A stretch of DNA of 64,000 nucleotides from JACVRW01 sp963764665 (GTDB taxonomy: Bacteria; Actinomycetota; Thermoleophilia; Solirubrobacterales; Thermoleophilaceae): contig CAVXTL010000026.1 in NCBI GenBank assembly GCA_963764665.1, positions 1-64,000 of the forward strand, written 5' to 3'. How positions within the stretch are numbered: the stretch's first letter is position 1; the number at the start of each line of letters is the position of its first letter. Below, in pieces: positions 49,686-58,611 of the stretch. Under the pieces are notes generated by a model that saw only the letters and a list, made by a program, of their open reading frames with translations, was not told the DNA's origin and searched no databases. The translations under genes were made by a program, and so were the position numbers.

Positions 49686-51167
49686 GTGAGCGGCCCGATG
49701 GCGCGCACGAACGTAACCCGGCGGCAGGTTCTCGGCGCCGGCGCCGTGGGAGCCGCGGTCGCCGCCGTTCCCGCCGCCGAGGCCAAGCGCGCGCGACACG
49801 GCAAGCGCACGCGCAGGGCCGACGTGGCCATCGTGGGCGCCGGCCTGGCCGGCCTCACCGCGGCCAGGGCGCTCAGGCGCGCCGGCCGTTCGGTGATCGT
49901 GCTCGAGGCGCGCGAGCGCGTGGGAGGGCGTACCTGGAACCACGCCATCGGGGGCGGCGAGGTGGTGGACCTCGGGGCGGCGTTCGTGGGCCCGACCCAG
50001 GACCGCATCCTGGCGCTCGCCAAGGCCCTGGGCGTCAAGACCTTCCCGACCTACAACACGGGCTCGAACGTCCAGTTCATCAAGGGCGTGCGCAGTCTCT
50101 ACCCCGCCGAGGGGCTCCCCCCGGATCCCGGGGTCACCGCCGACCTGCCGGCGCTGCTCGGGCTGAACGGCCCGGCGCGCGAGGTGGGCGTCAACGCTCC
50201 CTGGAACGCCGCGCGGGCGGCCGAGTTCGACTCGCAGACGCTCGAGACCTGGGCCCAGGCCAACCTGACCACCGACGCCGGCAAGACCATCCTCCAGACC
50301 GCGGTCCAGCCCAACTGGGGCGCCGAGCCGCGGGATCTCTCGCTCCTCTACGTGCTCTTCTACATCGCCGCCGCCGGGAACGAGAAGAACCCCGGCAACC
50401 TACTGCGGCTGATCACCACGGGCGGGGGCGCCCAGGAGAGCCGCCTGGAGGGCGGCACCCAGCTCCTCGCCATCCGCATGGCCAAGGCGCTCGGGAAGCG
50501 GGTCGAGCTGGGGGTGCCGGTGCGCGGCATCACTCAGAAGAAGGGAGGCGTGCAGGTGCACGCGGACGGCCTCGAGGTCCATGCCAAGAGCGTGATCGTG
50601 GCCATCCCGCCCACCCTGACGGGCCAGATCGAGTACCACCCGGCGCTGCCGGTCAAGCGAGCGCAGCTCGTTCAGCGGATGCCCCAGGGCTCGCTGATCA
50701 AGGCCGAGGCGATCTACCCGACACCCTTCTGGCGCGACGAGAACCTGTCGGGCCAGGCGGTGTCGGACGTCGGCCCCGCACGCACCACGTTCGACTCGAG
50801 TCCGCGCGACGGCAAGCCCGGGGTGATGCTCGGCTTCCTCGGGGGCCACGACGCGCGCGCGTGGGAGGGCCGCTCAAAGGCGGCACGCCGTGCCGCGGTG
50901 CTCAAGAACTTCGCCGACTACTACGGGCCGAAGGCGCTCAAGCCGAAGAGCTACTTCGAGCAGGACTGGAGCAAGGAGGTCTGGACCCGCGGCTGCCCGG
51001 TGGGATTCACCGCCCCCGGCGTGCTGTACGAGTACGGACCGGCCCTGCGCCGCGCTGTGGGGCGGATCCACTGGGCCGGCACCGAGACGTCCACGTTCTG
51101 GATGGGGTACATGGACGGCGCCGTGCGCTCGGGCGAGCGCGCCGCGCGCGAAGTTCTGCGCGGCTGA
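49686..51167 (+). CDS. Flavin amine oxidase, probably Tat-exported
   Basis: A 493-residue FAD oxidase of the monoamine oxidase family. TRRQVLGAGAVGAAVAAVPAAEA forms a twin-Arg-type signal (about 12-33). ADVAIVGAGLAGLTAARALRRAG is the FAD Rossmann motif, VGGRTW the dinucleotide-associated motif and GRIHWAGTETSTFWMGYMDGAV the C-terminal FAD contact. It oxidises primary amines to aldehydes, H2O2 and ammonia. It starts at GTG 49686; ATG 49698 is an alternative leaving the signal intact. It lies one base after the PfkB kinase stop. Confidence 0.9.
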   Translation: MSGPMARTNVTRRQVLGAGAVGAAVAAVPAAEAKRARHGKRTRRADVAIVGAGLAGLTAARALRRAGRSVIVLEARERVGGRTWNHAIGGGEVVDLGAAFVGPTQDRILALAKALGVKTFPTYNTGSNVQFIKGVRSLYPAEGLPPDPGVTADLPALLGLNGPAREVGVNAPWNAARAAEFDSQTLETWAQANLTTDAGKTILQTAVQPNWGAEPRDLSLLYVLFYIAAAGNEKNPGNLLRLITTGGGAQESRLEGGTQLLAIRMAKALGKRVELGVPVRGITQKKGGVQVHADGLEVHAKSVIVAIPPTLTGQIEYHPALPVKRAQLVQRMPQGSLIKAEAIYPTPFWRDENLSGQAVSDVGPARTTFDSSPRDGKPGVMLGFLGGHDARAWEGRSKAARRAAVLKNFADYYGPKALKPKSYFEQDWSKEVWTRGCPVGFTAPGVLYEYGPALRRAVGRIHWAGTETSTFWMGYMDGAVRSGERAAREVLRG

Positions 51168-51169
51168 CG

Positions 51170-51994
51170 TTGCGGGGCGCCGCGGGCGTACTGGTGCTCG
51201 CCGGCGCGGTGCTGACCCTCCTCGGAGGGGTCGTGCTCTACGTCCAGACCCAGGTGGTGGACAGGGACTCGTTCAGCGACCGCGCCGTGGACACGCTGGA
51301 CGACCGCGAGGTGCGCGACGTGGTGGCGCGCGAGGTGGCCGGCCAGCTCCTGGGCGCCACGGGGCTGCTGGACGTGACCGCCCCGGAGCTCGAGGCCACC
51401 GTGGATCGCGCCATCCGCTCGCCGAGCTTCCAGCGTGCCTTCCGGCGGGCCGCCGGGGAGACCCATGACGCGCTGTTCTCCCCGGGCGACGACACGGTGT
51501 TCTTCGACGTGCCGAACGTGGGTCGCGCGATCGCGCCCACCCTCGAGTCCGTGGCGCCCGGGCTCGTGGACAGCATCCCTCTGCGGGCGGAGACGCGCCT
51601 GCTCGAGATCGAGCGGCGGAATCCCGGGGTGCGCGCCCTGCGCGTGGCCGATGACCTGGCGCCGCTCGGGATCGGCCTCTTGGCGATCGGGTTGGCGCTG
51701 CTCGCTGCCGGATGGGCGCTGGCCCCCGACCGCCGCACCGCGCTCACCCGCACCGCGCTGGCTCTGGGCGCCGGCTCCGCGCTGTTCCTGGCGGTGCTTC
51801 TGGTCGTCAAGCAGGCGGTGGAGGCGAACGCCCAGGCCGGATACGCGCTGACGCAGGGCGACGTGAGCCCGGCCGTCGAGGGTGTCTGGAACGCGTACGC
51901 GGGGGATCTCGTGACCTGGGCGCTGGTGTGCGCCGTGGTCGGCCTCGGGCTCGCTCTAGTCTCCTGGCGGTGGAGCCCGACGCGGTTGAGATGA
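51170..51994 (+). CDS. Four-helix membrane protein with an extracytoplasmic domain
   Basis: A 274-residue protein: one N-terminal helix (about 2-24), an extracytoplasmic domain (about 25-160), and three C-terminal helices (about 163-185, 197-215, 247-268). The domain opens with DRDSFSDRAVDTLDDREVRDVVAREVAGQ and continues through VDRAIRSPSFQRAFRRAAGETHDALFS. The same order and motif pattern occurs in the first 300 residues of the 59.4 kb protein (LDSDQFANRATEALRDDSVRRLIATKI), so the two are paralogues. TTG start, two bases after the amine oxidase stop. No function known. Confidence 0.75.
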   Translation: MRGAAGVLVLAGAVLTLLGGVVLYVQTQVVDRDSFSDRAVDTLDDREVRDVVAREVAGQLLGATGLLDVTAPELEATVDRAIRSPSFQRAFRRAAGETHDALFSPGDDTVFFDVPNVGRAIAPTLESVAPGLVDSIPLRAETRLLEIERRNPGVRALRVADDLAPLGIGLLAIGLALLAAGWALAPDRRTALTRTALALGAGSALFLAVLLVVKQAVEANAQAGYALTQGDVSPAVEGVWNAYAGDLVTWALVCAVVGLGLALVSWRWSPTRLR

Positions 51995-52623
51995 GGGTGC
52001 TCGGCTGCCTGATCGAGAAGCAGCGGACCACCCCGGACGCCTACCCCCTGACGCTCAACTCACTGCGCCTGGCCTGCAACCAGTCGACCAACCGCGATCC
52101 GGTGCTGGAGCTCGAAGACGGTGAGATCCGCGCCGCTCTCGATCGGCTCGGGCAGCGGCGCTGGACGCGCCTCGCGAGCTGGTCGAGCGGGCGCTCCATG
52201 AAGTACCGGCACATGCTCGGGGAGACGCTCGATCTCGACGAGGCGCAGGTGGGCCTGCTGGCCGTGCTCATGCTGCGCGGAGCTCAGACGCCGGGCGAGC
52301 TCCGGCAGCGCACCGAGCGCATGCATCGCTTCGGCGAGGACGAGCTCGAGACCACGCTCGCGGCTCTCGAGGAGCGCGAGCTCGTCCGTCTGCTCCCGCG
52401 CCGGCCCGGTCAGCGCGAGCAGCGCTACGAGCAGCTGCTCGGGGGCGTGGCCGACGCGCCGCCCGCCACCGAGCCCGCATCCGCTCCCGTCGCTCCCGTG
52501 GTCGAGAGCGCGCCTCCCACCCCCGGCTCCGACGGCATCGACGCCAGGGTGGAGCGGCTCGAGTCGGAGCTTGCCGCGCTGCGCGAGGAGCTCCGCGCCC
52601 TGCGCCAGGAGCTGGGCGCATGA
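51970..52623 (+). CDS. YceH-like (DUF480) winged-helix protein
   Basis: A 217-residue DUF480/YceH protein: MRVLGCLIEKQRTTPDAYPLTLNSLRLACNQSTNRDPV is the family opening, with two winged-helix units (GEIRAALDRLGQ and GLLAVLMLRGAQTPGELRQRTERMH). A Pro-rich linker leads to a C-terminal coiled coil (VERLESELAALREELRALRQEL). GTG start at 51970, inside the last 25 bases of the preceding gene. The family is conserved but functionally unresolved, possibly DNA binding. The stop overlaps the Nudix gene. Confidence 0.85.
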   Translation: MEPDAVEMRVLGCLIEKQRTTPDAYPLTLNSLRLACNQSTNRDPVLELEDGEIRAALDRLGQRRWTRLASWSSGRSMKYRHMLGETLDLDEAQVGLLAVLMLRGAQTPGELRQRTERMHRFGEDELETTLAALEERELVRLLPRRPGQREQRYEQLLGGVADAPPATEPASAPVAPVVESAPPTPGSDGIDARVERLESELAALREELRALRQELGA

Positions 52624-53279
52624 GCGCGCCCGGGTCCGGGATCCTGGCCCGCGGGCCCTGGCACCCGGATCAGGTGCGGGTCCGGTGGCTCGAGCAGGCC
52701 TACGAGCCCCCGGCCGACCTGGACCGGCAGGCCGACACCGCGGTGGATGCCCTGCGGGAGCGCGGCTCGCCGTGCCACGACGGGCTGTCCACCCGGCTCG
52801 CGTCGTTCGCGGAGGTGGACGGCGGCCTGGCGCTCGAGCTTCAGCCTTCGCGCTGGGCGCTGCGACTCGTGGACACGGATGCCTCCGACAGCCTCACGGC
52901 CCTCTGCGTCGTGCGCACCGACGACGGCCGCTGGCTGGCCGGCCGCCGCGCCGGCTGGGTTTCCACCTGGGCAGGCCGCTGGGCGCTCGGGGCCGGCGGA
53001 GCGGTGGACCTGGGCGAGAGCCCGGCCGAGACGCTGCCGCGCGAGCTGCACGAGGAGTGGCAGCTGGAGGCCCACAGCCTCAGCATCGAAGCGCTCGTGC
53101 GCATCCCCAACGGCCTGGCGATGGTCGTCGGGCTGGCCACGGTGGCCGACACATCGGAGCCGGTGGCCGACGACGAGCACGACGAGTGGGCGTGGTGGGA
53201 TCCCGATCCCGACCGCTGGCCCGAGCACGCGGACGACCGCGTGCGGACGATGGGACGCCTGCTGGCGGCGGCGCGCTAG
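52620..53279 (+). CDS. Nudix hydrolase-like protein
   Basis: A 219-residue protein with a Nudix box GGAVDLGESPAETLPRELHEEWQL around residues 120-142, matching G-x5-E-x7-R-E-x-x-E-E apart from the final Gly, which is Gln. The core strands LTALCVVRTDDGRWLAGRRAG and EWAWWDPDPDRWPE flank it. It should hydrolyse a nucleoside diphosphate derivative or sugar nucleotide. Its ATG overlaps the YceH-like stop (ATGA). Confidence 0.85.
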   Translation: MSAPGSGILARGPWHPDQVRVRWLEQAYEPPADLDRQADTAVDALRERGSPCHDGLSTRLASFAEVDGGLALELQPSRWALRLVDTDASDSLTALCVVRTDDGRWLAGRRAGWVSTWAGRWALGAGGAVDLGESPAETLPRELHEEWQLEAHSLSIEALVRIPNGLAMVVGLATVADTSEPVADDEHDEWAWWDPDPDRWPEHADDRVRTMGRLLAAAR

Positions 53280-53283
53280 GGCG

Positions 53284-53937
<654 letters not shown>

Positions 53938-53977
53938 CACTCATCGAGATTAGCGCCCGGAGCGTTACGGTTCACCC

Positions 53978-55186
53978 GTGGCCACGCTCACCGAGCTCGA
54001 CCTCCCCGGGTTCGACTTCCTCGACACCACGCTGCGCGGCGAGCGCTTCCACGCGACGATGAAGGACCTGGCCGAGCGCTCCTGGCTGGCCAAGGCGGAG
54101 CTCGGCTACTTCGTGCTCGATCGCGAGGCGGCCACCTTCTTCCTGCGCACCAAGAGCGCCACCTTTCCCGGCATGAAGATCGCCGAGCTGTTCGGAGTGG
54201 AGGACGGTCCGCTCTACGAGGAGATGCGCCGCAACATCCTCCACGTGAACGGCGCCGATCACAGCCGGCTCCGCAACCTGGTGAACCCGTCCTTCACGCC
54301 GCGCGCGGCCGATCGCTGGCGGCCGGCGATGCGCGGCTTCCTCGAGCAGCTCTGGGAGGGAGTGGAGGGCGCCGGCCGCTGCGAGTTCGTGGAGGACTTC
54401 GCCAAGCCGTATCCCTCACTCACGATCGCGACGGTCATGGGCGCTCCGCTCGAGGACGCGCCGCGGCTCCACGATTGGTCCAACTGGATCCAGCGCCAGT
54501 TCGACGCGCCGAGCCTCATGAACGACCGCGCGCGGATCGAGCAGGCCGTGAGCGAGTTCTACGAGTGGTGCGAGGGCATGCTCGCGGCCCGGCGCGGGGA
54601 CCCGCGCGACGACCTCGTGTCGACCTTGCTCGCCGCCGAGCAGGAGGGCGACCGCCTGTCCGAGGTGGAGTGCATGCACCTCGTGCTGAACGTGCTCGTG
54701 GGCGGCGTGGACACCACGCAGTCGCAGCTCGCGCACGCGGTCAGGCTCTTCGCCACGCGCCCGGACCAGTGGCGGCTGCTCGCCGAGCGCCCCGAGCTGG
54801 CGCCCCAGGCGGTGGAGGAGGTGCTGCGCTACGAGCCGATCACCCCGTTCACGGCGCGGATCATGGTCGAGGACGTGGAGTACCGCGACGTGACCTTCCC
54901 GGAGGGCACGGTCGTGATGGTCTGCGCGTTCACCGCCAATCGCGACGGCGAGGGCAACCTCCACGAGCTGGACATCACCGCCGACCGCTCGGACGCCAAG
55001 CCGGTGACCTTCGGCGCGGGAGTGCACTACTGCCTCGGCGCGAACATCGCCCGCGCCGAGCTCCAGGAGGCGCTGGCGTTCCTCCCCGCGCGGATGCAGG
55101 GCCTCGAGCTGGACGGCGAGCCCCAGCTCGGCTCGATCAACGGCATCTACGGCCTCGATCACCTTCCGATCCGCTGGGACGGCTGA
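53978..55186 (+). CDS. Cytochrome P450
   Basis: A 402-residue soluble P450. The I-helix VGGVDTTQ holds the oxygen-activation Thr, the K-helix ExxR is Glu281-Val-Leu-Arg284, and the heme motif FGAGVHYCLGANIARAE supplies Cys352. The N-terminus lacks a membrane anchor, as usual for actinobacterial enzymes. A GTG start at 53978 is used. No ferredoxin or reductase gene is next to it, but the next gene, overlapping its stop (TGATG), is an LLM-class F420-type oxidoreductase, so the two may modify one substrate. Confidence 0.93.
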   Translation: MATLTELDLPGFDFLDTTLRGERFHATMKDLAERSWLAKAELGYFVLDREAATFFLRTKSATFPGMKIAELFGVEDGPLYEEMRRNILHVNGADHSRLRNLVNPSFTPRAADRWRPAMRGFLEQLWEGVEGAGRCEFVEDFAKPYPSLTIATVMGAPLEDAPRLHDWSNWIQRQFDAPSLMNDRARIEQAVSEFYEWCEGMLAARRGDPRDDLVSTLLAAEQEGDRLSEVECMHLVLNVLVGGVDTTQSQLAHAVRLFATRPDQWRLLAERPELAPQAVEEVLRYEPITPFTARIMVEDVEYRDVTFPEGTVVMVCAFTANRDGEGNLHELDITADRSDAKPVTFGAGVHYCLGANIARAELQEALAFLPARMQGLELDGEPQLGSINGIYGLDHLPIRWDG

Positions 55187-56034
55187 TGCACATCGGGCTG
55201 TGCACGTTCGTGACCGAGTACTCGATCGACCCGGTCCGGCTGGGGCGCCTTGCCGAGGAGCGCGGGTTCGACTCGATCTTCTTCCCCGAGCACACCCACA
55301 TCCCGGTCAGCCGCGAGACGCCCTACCCGGGCGGCGGTGAGCTGCCGCGCGAGTACAGCCACATGCTCGACCCGTTCGTGGCGCTCGGCGCGGTGGCCTC
55401 CGTGACCGAGCGCATCGAGCTCGGCATCGGGATCGTCCTGCTGATCGAGCGCGACCCGATCGTCACGGCCAAGGAGGCCGCGACGCTCGACCTGATCTCG
55501 GGCGGCCGCCTGCTGCTGGGCGTCGGGGCCGGCTGGAACCTCGAGGAGATGCGCAACCACGGCACCGACCCGGGCTCGCGCTTCGGGATCCTGCGCGAGC
55601 GCGTGGAGGCGATGAAGGAGATCTGGACGAGCGAAGAGGCCGAGTACCACGGCAAGCACGTGGACTTCGGTCCGATCTGGGCCTGGCCCAAGCCCGTGCG
55701 CAAGCCGCATCCCCCGGTGCTGGTGGGCGGGATGAGCGACGGGGCGCTCGATCGGGTGGTGGCGGTCGGCGACGAGTGGATGCCCAACCGAGTGGTCAGC
55801 CCGGAGGTGCTGGGCGGACGCATCGCCGACCTTCAGCGCAGGGCGGGCGAGGCCGGCCGCGACCGCATCCCCGTACGGCTCTTCGCGGCGAAGGCCGAGC
55901 CGCGCGCGGTCCAGCGCGTGCGCGACGTGGGGGTCGACTCCGTGCTCTTCTACCTGCCCACCGAGGACGCGGACGCGGCCGAGCGCCGGCTCGACGAGCT
56001 CGCGGGCGTGGCCGCAGAGATACGCGCCGGCTGA
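55186..56034 (+). CDS. LLM-class F420-dependent oxidoreductase
   Basis: A 282-residue TIM-barrel oxidoreductase of the luciferase-like monooxygenase/F420 class (TIGR03619-like): IGLCTFVTEYSIDPVRLGRLAEERGFDSIFFPEHTHIP, ERIELGIGIVLLIERDPIVTAKEAATLDLISGGRLLLGVGAGWN and RVEAMKEIWTSEEAEYHGKHVDF are its hallmarks. It would use F420H2 or FMNH2. TGATG overlap with the P450 and 2 bases before the PPK2 gene indicate one operon. Confidence 0.93.
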   Translation: MHIGLCTFVTEYSIDPVRLGRLAEERGFDSIFFPEHTHIPVSRETPYPGGGELPREYSHMLDPFVALGAVASVTERIELGIGIVLLIERDPIVTAKEAATLDLISGGRLLLGVGAGWNLEEMRNHGTDPGSRFGILRERVEAMKEIWTSEEAEYHGKHVDFGPIWAWPKPVRKPHPPVLVGGMSDGALDRVVAVGDEWMPNRVVSPEVLGGRIADLQRRAGEAGRDRIPVRLFAAKAEPRAVQRVRDVGVDSVLFYLPTEDADAAERRLDELAGVAAEIRAG

Positions 56035-56036
56035 GC

Positions 56037-56750
56037 GTGGGTCGCCTCGACGAGCTCGACCTGACGCTGTCGCTCTCGAAGGACGAGGAGCGCAAGCGGC
56101 TCGACGCCGCCCAGACGCGGTTGCTCGAGCTGCGTCTGGCGCTCGGAGGCAAGCTGCCCGGCTACGAGGGCATCGGCCCACCGGTGGCGGTGGTGTTCGA
56201 GGGCTGGGACGCGTCGGGCAAGGGCGGGGCGCTCAAGCGCCTGGTCGAGAAGCTCGATCCGCGCCATGTGAGGGTGGCCCAGTTCGCGGCACCCAGCGAC
56301 GACGAGAAGCGCCACCACTTCCTCTGGCGCTTCTGGCCCGCGCTGCCCGGCTGGGGCGGCATGACCGTGTTCGACCGCTCCTGGTACGGGCGCGTGCTCG
56401 TTGAGCGGGTGGAGGGCTTCGCGACCAACGAGGAGTGGTCGCGGGCCTACGCGGAGATCGTGGACTTCGAGCGCTCGCTCCGGACCGAGGGAACGATCAT
56501 GGTCAAGTTCTGGCTGCACGTGTCCGCCGAGGAGCAGCTGCGCCGCTTCAAGGAGCGCGAGGGCAGCCCGCTCAAGAGCTGGAAGCTCACGCCGGACGAT
56601 TGGCGGAACCGGGAGAAGCGGCCGCAGTACACCGAGGCGGTGGAGGACATGCTGGCGCGCACGGACCATGGGGCGGGTCGGTGGCAGTTGGTGGAGGGGG
56701 AGTCGAAGAAGATTCGCGCGGGTGAAGGTCTTGGAGACGGTTATTGCTGA
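56037..56750 (+). CDS. ppk2: Polyphosphate kinase 2, C-terminus frameshifted
   Basis: A PPK2 nucleotide-phosphate transferase: FEGWDASGKGGALKRLVEKLDPRHVRV (Walker A), HHFLWRFWPALPGWGGMTVFDRSWYGRVLVERVEGF (Walker B and lid) and DDWRNREKRPQYTEAVEDMLARTD. Past residue 220 the frame changes: an extra A near 56710 gives an abnormal tail ending at 56750, while the other frame reads ARVKVLETVIAEIERGCRERGFALP to a stop at 56793, the expected PPK2 C-terminus. GTG start. The last 60 codons show Ile ATT/Ala GCT/Cys TGT use unlike their neighbours. It should make nucleoside phosphates from polyphosphate. Confidence 0.85.
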   Translation: MGRLDELDLTLSLSKDEERKRLDAAQTRLLELRLALGGKLPGYEGIGPPVAVVFEGWDASGKGGALKRLVEKLDPRHVRVAQFAAPSDDEKRHHFLWRFWPALPGWGGMTVFDRSWYGRVLVERVEGFATNEEWSRAYAEIVDFERSLRTEGTIMVKFWLHVSAEEQLRRFKEREGSPLKSWKLTPDDWRNREKRPQYTEAVEDMLARTDHGAGRWQLVEGESKKIRAGEGLGDGYC

Positions 56751-56804
56751 GATTGAGCGGGGCTGTCGCGAGCGCGGGTTCGCTCTGCCATAGGCCCCGC
56801 TTTC

Positions 56805-56906
56805 GGATCGGCCGTCTCCCTTCCCGCAGACCTCTCGCGCTTCCTCGCTCGTTCGCTCGCCTGCGGCTCGCTCTGACACGGTCTGCGTGAAGGGCGACCG
56901 CCGATC
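56805..56906. repeat. Long imperfect inverted repeat with low-complexity loop
   Basis: Arms at about 56805-56832 and 56880-56906 pair in 20 of 23 core positions (left core ends CCCGCAGACC, right core begins GGTCTGCGTG). The 47-base loop is CTCGCT/TTCGCTCGC-type low complexity. It lies between two converging genes and resembles a REP-like or miniature palindromic element. No transposase and no target-site duplication are visible. Confidence 0.55.
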
Positions 56907-56970
56907 GCCTTCTCCAGCCGCCGGGCTGACCGTCTTTCTTGCTTGGAGCGGGGAGCGGGGTGGGGCGGAG

Positions 56971-57717
56971 CTATTCGACGTCGCGGCGGATCAGGAGGGC
57001 GGCGCCTATTGAGAAGAGGGCGCCTATCCAGGCCAGCATTGCCAGGAAGGCCAGGCCGCCGGGGAGCAGGTCCACGTCCTCACTGATGCCGGCGTCCTCG
57101 GGGTCGAGGCCCGCCACGGCGGTGGGCAGGGCGCTGAAGGGGCTGTAGCGGCCGATGTCGGGCAGCAGCGCCGTGACCGCGGAGTCGACGACGAAGATGA
57201 TCACGAGCACGCTCACGACCGCCACCGCCTGGTTGCGCACCAGTGCGCCGAGACCGACTCCCAGTCCGCCCCAGAGCGCCGCGACGATCGCGTTCCGTCC
57301 CACCTGGGCGATCCACTCGCCGAACTCCGGGGTCGGCAGGTCCCGGATCGTGAGGATGGCGAACCCCACGATCGCCACGGTCACCGCGATCAGCAGGGAG
57401 AGCACCACGCCGGCGGCCGCGAACGCGAGCGTCTTGGCCGCGAGGAAGCGCAGCCGGTCGGGCGCGGCCAGCAGCGAGCTGGTGATCGTGCGGTGGCGCC
57501 ACTCGCCCGTGAGTCCGAGGACGGCCAGGATCAGGATGAAGAGGCCGCTCACGTCCGAGTTGAACACGTCGGTGAGCACCTCGTCCTGAGAGGGCTCCGT
57601 GAGGATCGCCACCAGCACGGTGATGAGCAGGGAGATCGCGACAGCCACGCCCGCCAGCGCCGCGAACGTGCGGGTGGTGCGCAGCTTGATCAGCTCGGCT
57701 TCGAGCAGCCGCCTCAC
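56971..57717 (-). CDS. ABC transporter permease (ABC-2 type)
   Basis: A 248-residue membrane protein with six helices: a basic N-terminus (RRLLEAELIKLRTTRTF), TM1 (about 16-40), the GEWRHRTITSSLLAAPDRLRFLAAKTLA coupling segment and later helices (about 90-118, 138-165, 168-185, 220-240). This is the ABC-2/NatB-like layout. The stop is in a region with atypical codons (ATA and TCA near residues 230-240). It overlaps the ATPase gene stop by 4 bases (57714-57717) and forms an exporter with it. Confidence 0.9.
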   Translation of the reverse strand: MRRLLEAELIKLRTTRTFAALAGVAVAISLLITVLVAILTEPSQDEVLTDVFNSDVSGLFILILAVLGLTGEWRHRTITSSLLAAPDRLRFLAAKTLAFAAAGVVLSLLIAVTVAIVGFAILTIRDLPTPEFGEWIAQVGRNAIVAALWGGLGVGLGALVRNQAVAVVSVLVIIFVVDSAVTALLPDIGRYSPFSALPTAVAGLDPEDAGISEDVDLLPGGLAFLAMLAWIGALFSIGAALLIRRDVE

Positions 57718-58610
57718 GCCTGGTCCTCGGTGAGCTCGAAGAAGACGTCCTCGAGCGAGCGCGCCACCGCGCCGAGCTCGACCAGCGCAAGCCCGTGCTC
57801 GGCGGCCACCTGACCGACGACCTCGGGCGCGGTGCCGAGCGCCACCAGAGCGCCGGAGGTCTCCTCCTCGACGCTGATGCCCCGCTCGCGCAGCGCCGCG
57901 GCCATGCGCTCGTTGTCGGCCGCCCGCACGCGCGTGACCGCACCCTCCGCCGCGCCCAGCACCTGCTGGAGCGGCCCGCTGGCTCGCAGCTCTCCGTGCG
58001 AGATCACCACGAGCTCGTCCACGCTCTGGGCCACCTCCGCCAGCAGGTGGCTCGACACCAGCACCGCCCGTCCCCGGCCGGCCTGCGAGCGCAGCATCTC
58101 GCGCATCCAGCGGATGCCCGGGGGATCGAGGCCGTTGGTGGGCTCGTCGAGGATCAGCACGTCCGGGTCTCCGAGCAGGGCGGCCGCGATCGCCAGGCGC
58201 TGGCGCATGCCCATCGAGTAGCCCTTCACGCGCCGGTCGGGGGCGTCGCCGGTGAGGTCCACCTGGGCGAGGACCTCGTCCACCCGCTCGGGAGGATGGC
58301 CGCCCGCCGCGGCGAGCACGCGCAGGTGGTTGCGGCCGCTGCGGCCGGGATGGAAGCTCGCCTCCTCCAGCACCGCGCCGACCTGGGCGCTCGGGTGCTC
58401 GAGCTCCTCATAGCTTCGGCCGGCGAAGCTGGCCTCGCCGCCGTCCGAATGCACCAGTCCGAGCAGCATCCGCAGCGTCGTGCTCTTGCCGGCGCCGTTG
58501 GGGCCGAGGAACCCGGTCACGCGGCCCTCCTGGACCTCGAACGAGAGGTCCGTGACCGCGCGCACGGAGCCGAAGCTCTTGGTCAGCCCATGAATCTCTA
58601 TCGCGGCCAC
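57714..58610 (-). CDS. ABC transporter ATP-binding protein
   Basis: A 298-residue ATPase: Walker A GPNGAGKST (about 37-45), signature-like KGYSMGMRQRLAIA (about 130-143), Walker B VLILDEPTNGLDP (about 150-162) and the switch SSHLLAEVA. A C-terminal domain of about 75 residues is typical of ABC-2 drug-export ATPases (DrrA-like). It pairs with the permease gene that follows and starts one base from the nucS stop. Confidence 0.93.
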   Translation of the reverse strand: MAAIEIHGLTKSFGSVRAVTDLSFEVQEGRVTGFLGPNGAGKSTTLRMLLGLVHSDGGEASFAGRSYEELEHPSAQVGAVLEEASFHPGRSGRNHLRVLAAAGGHPPERVDEVLAQVDLTGDAPDRRVKGYSMGMRQRLAIAAALLGDPDVLILDEPTNGLDPPGIRWMREMLRSQAGRGRAVLVSSHLLAEVAQSVDELVVISHGELRASGPLQQVLGAAEGAVTRVRAADNERMAAALRERGISVEEETSGALVALGTAPEVVGQVAAEHGLALVELGAVARSLEDVFFELTEDQA

Positions 58611-58611
58611 G

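Noticed and set aside
53978..56034. P450 plus LLM oxidoreductase as a natural-product cluster
   Set aside because: No synthase, ligase or tailoring set adjoins them; the rest of the operon is ppk2.
56805..56906. Rho-independent terminator for ppk2 and the ABC operon
   Set aside because: The 47-base loop and lack of a U-tract are wrong for an intrinsic terminator; a REP-like palindrome fits better.
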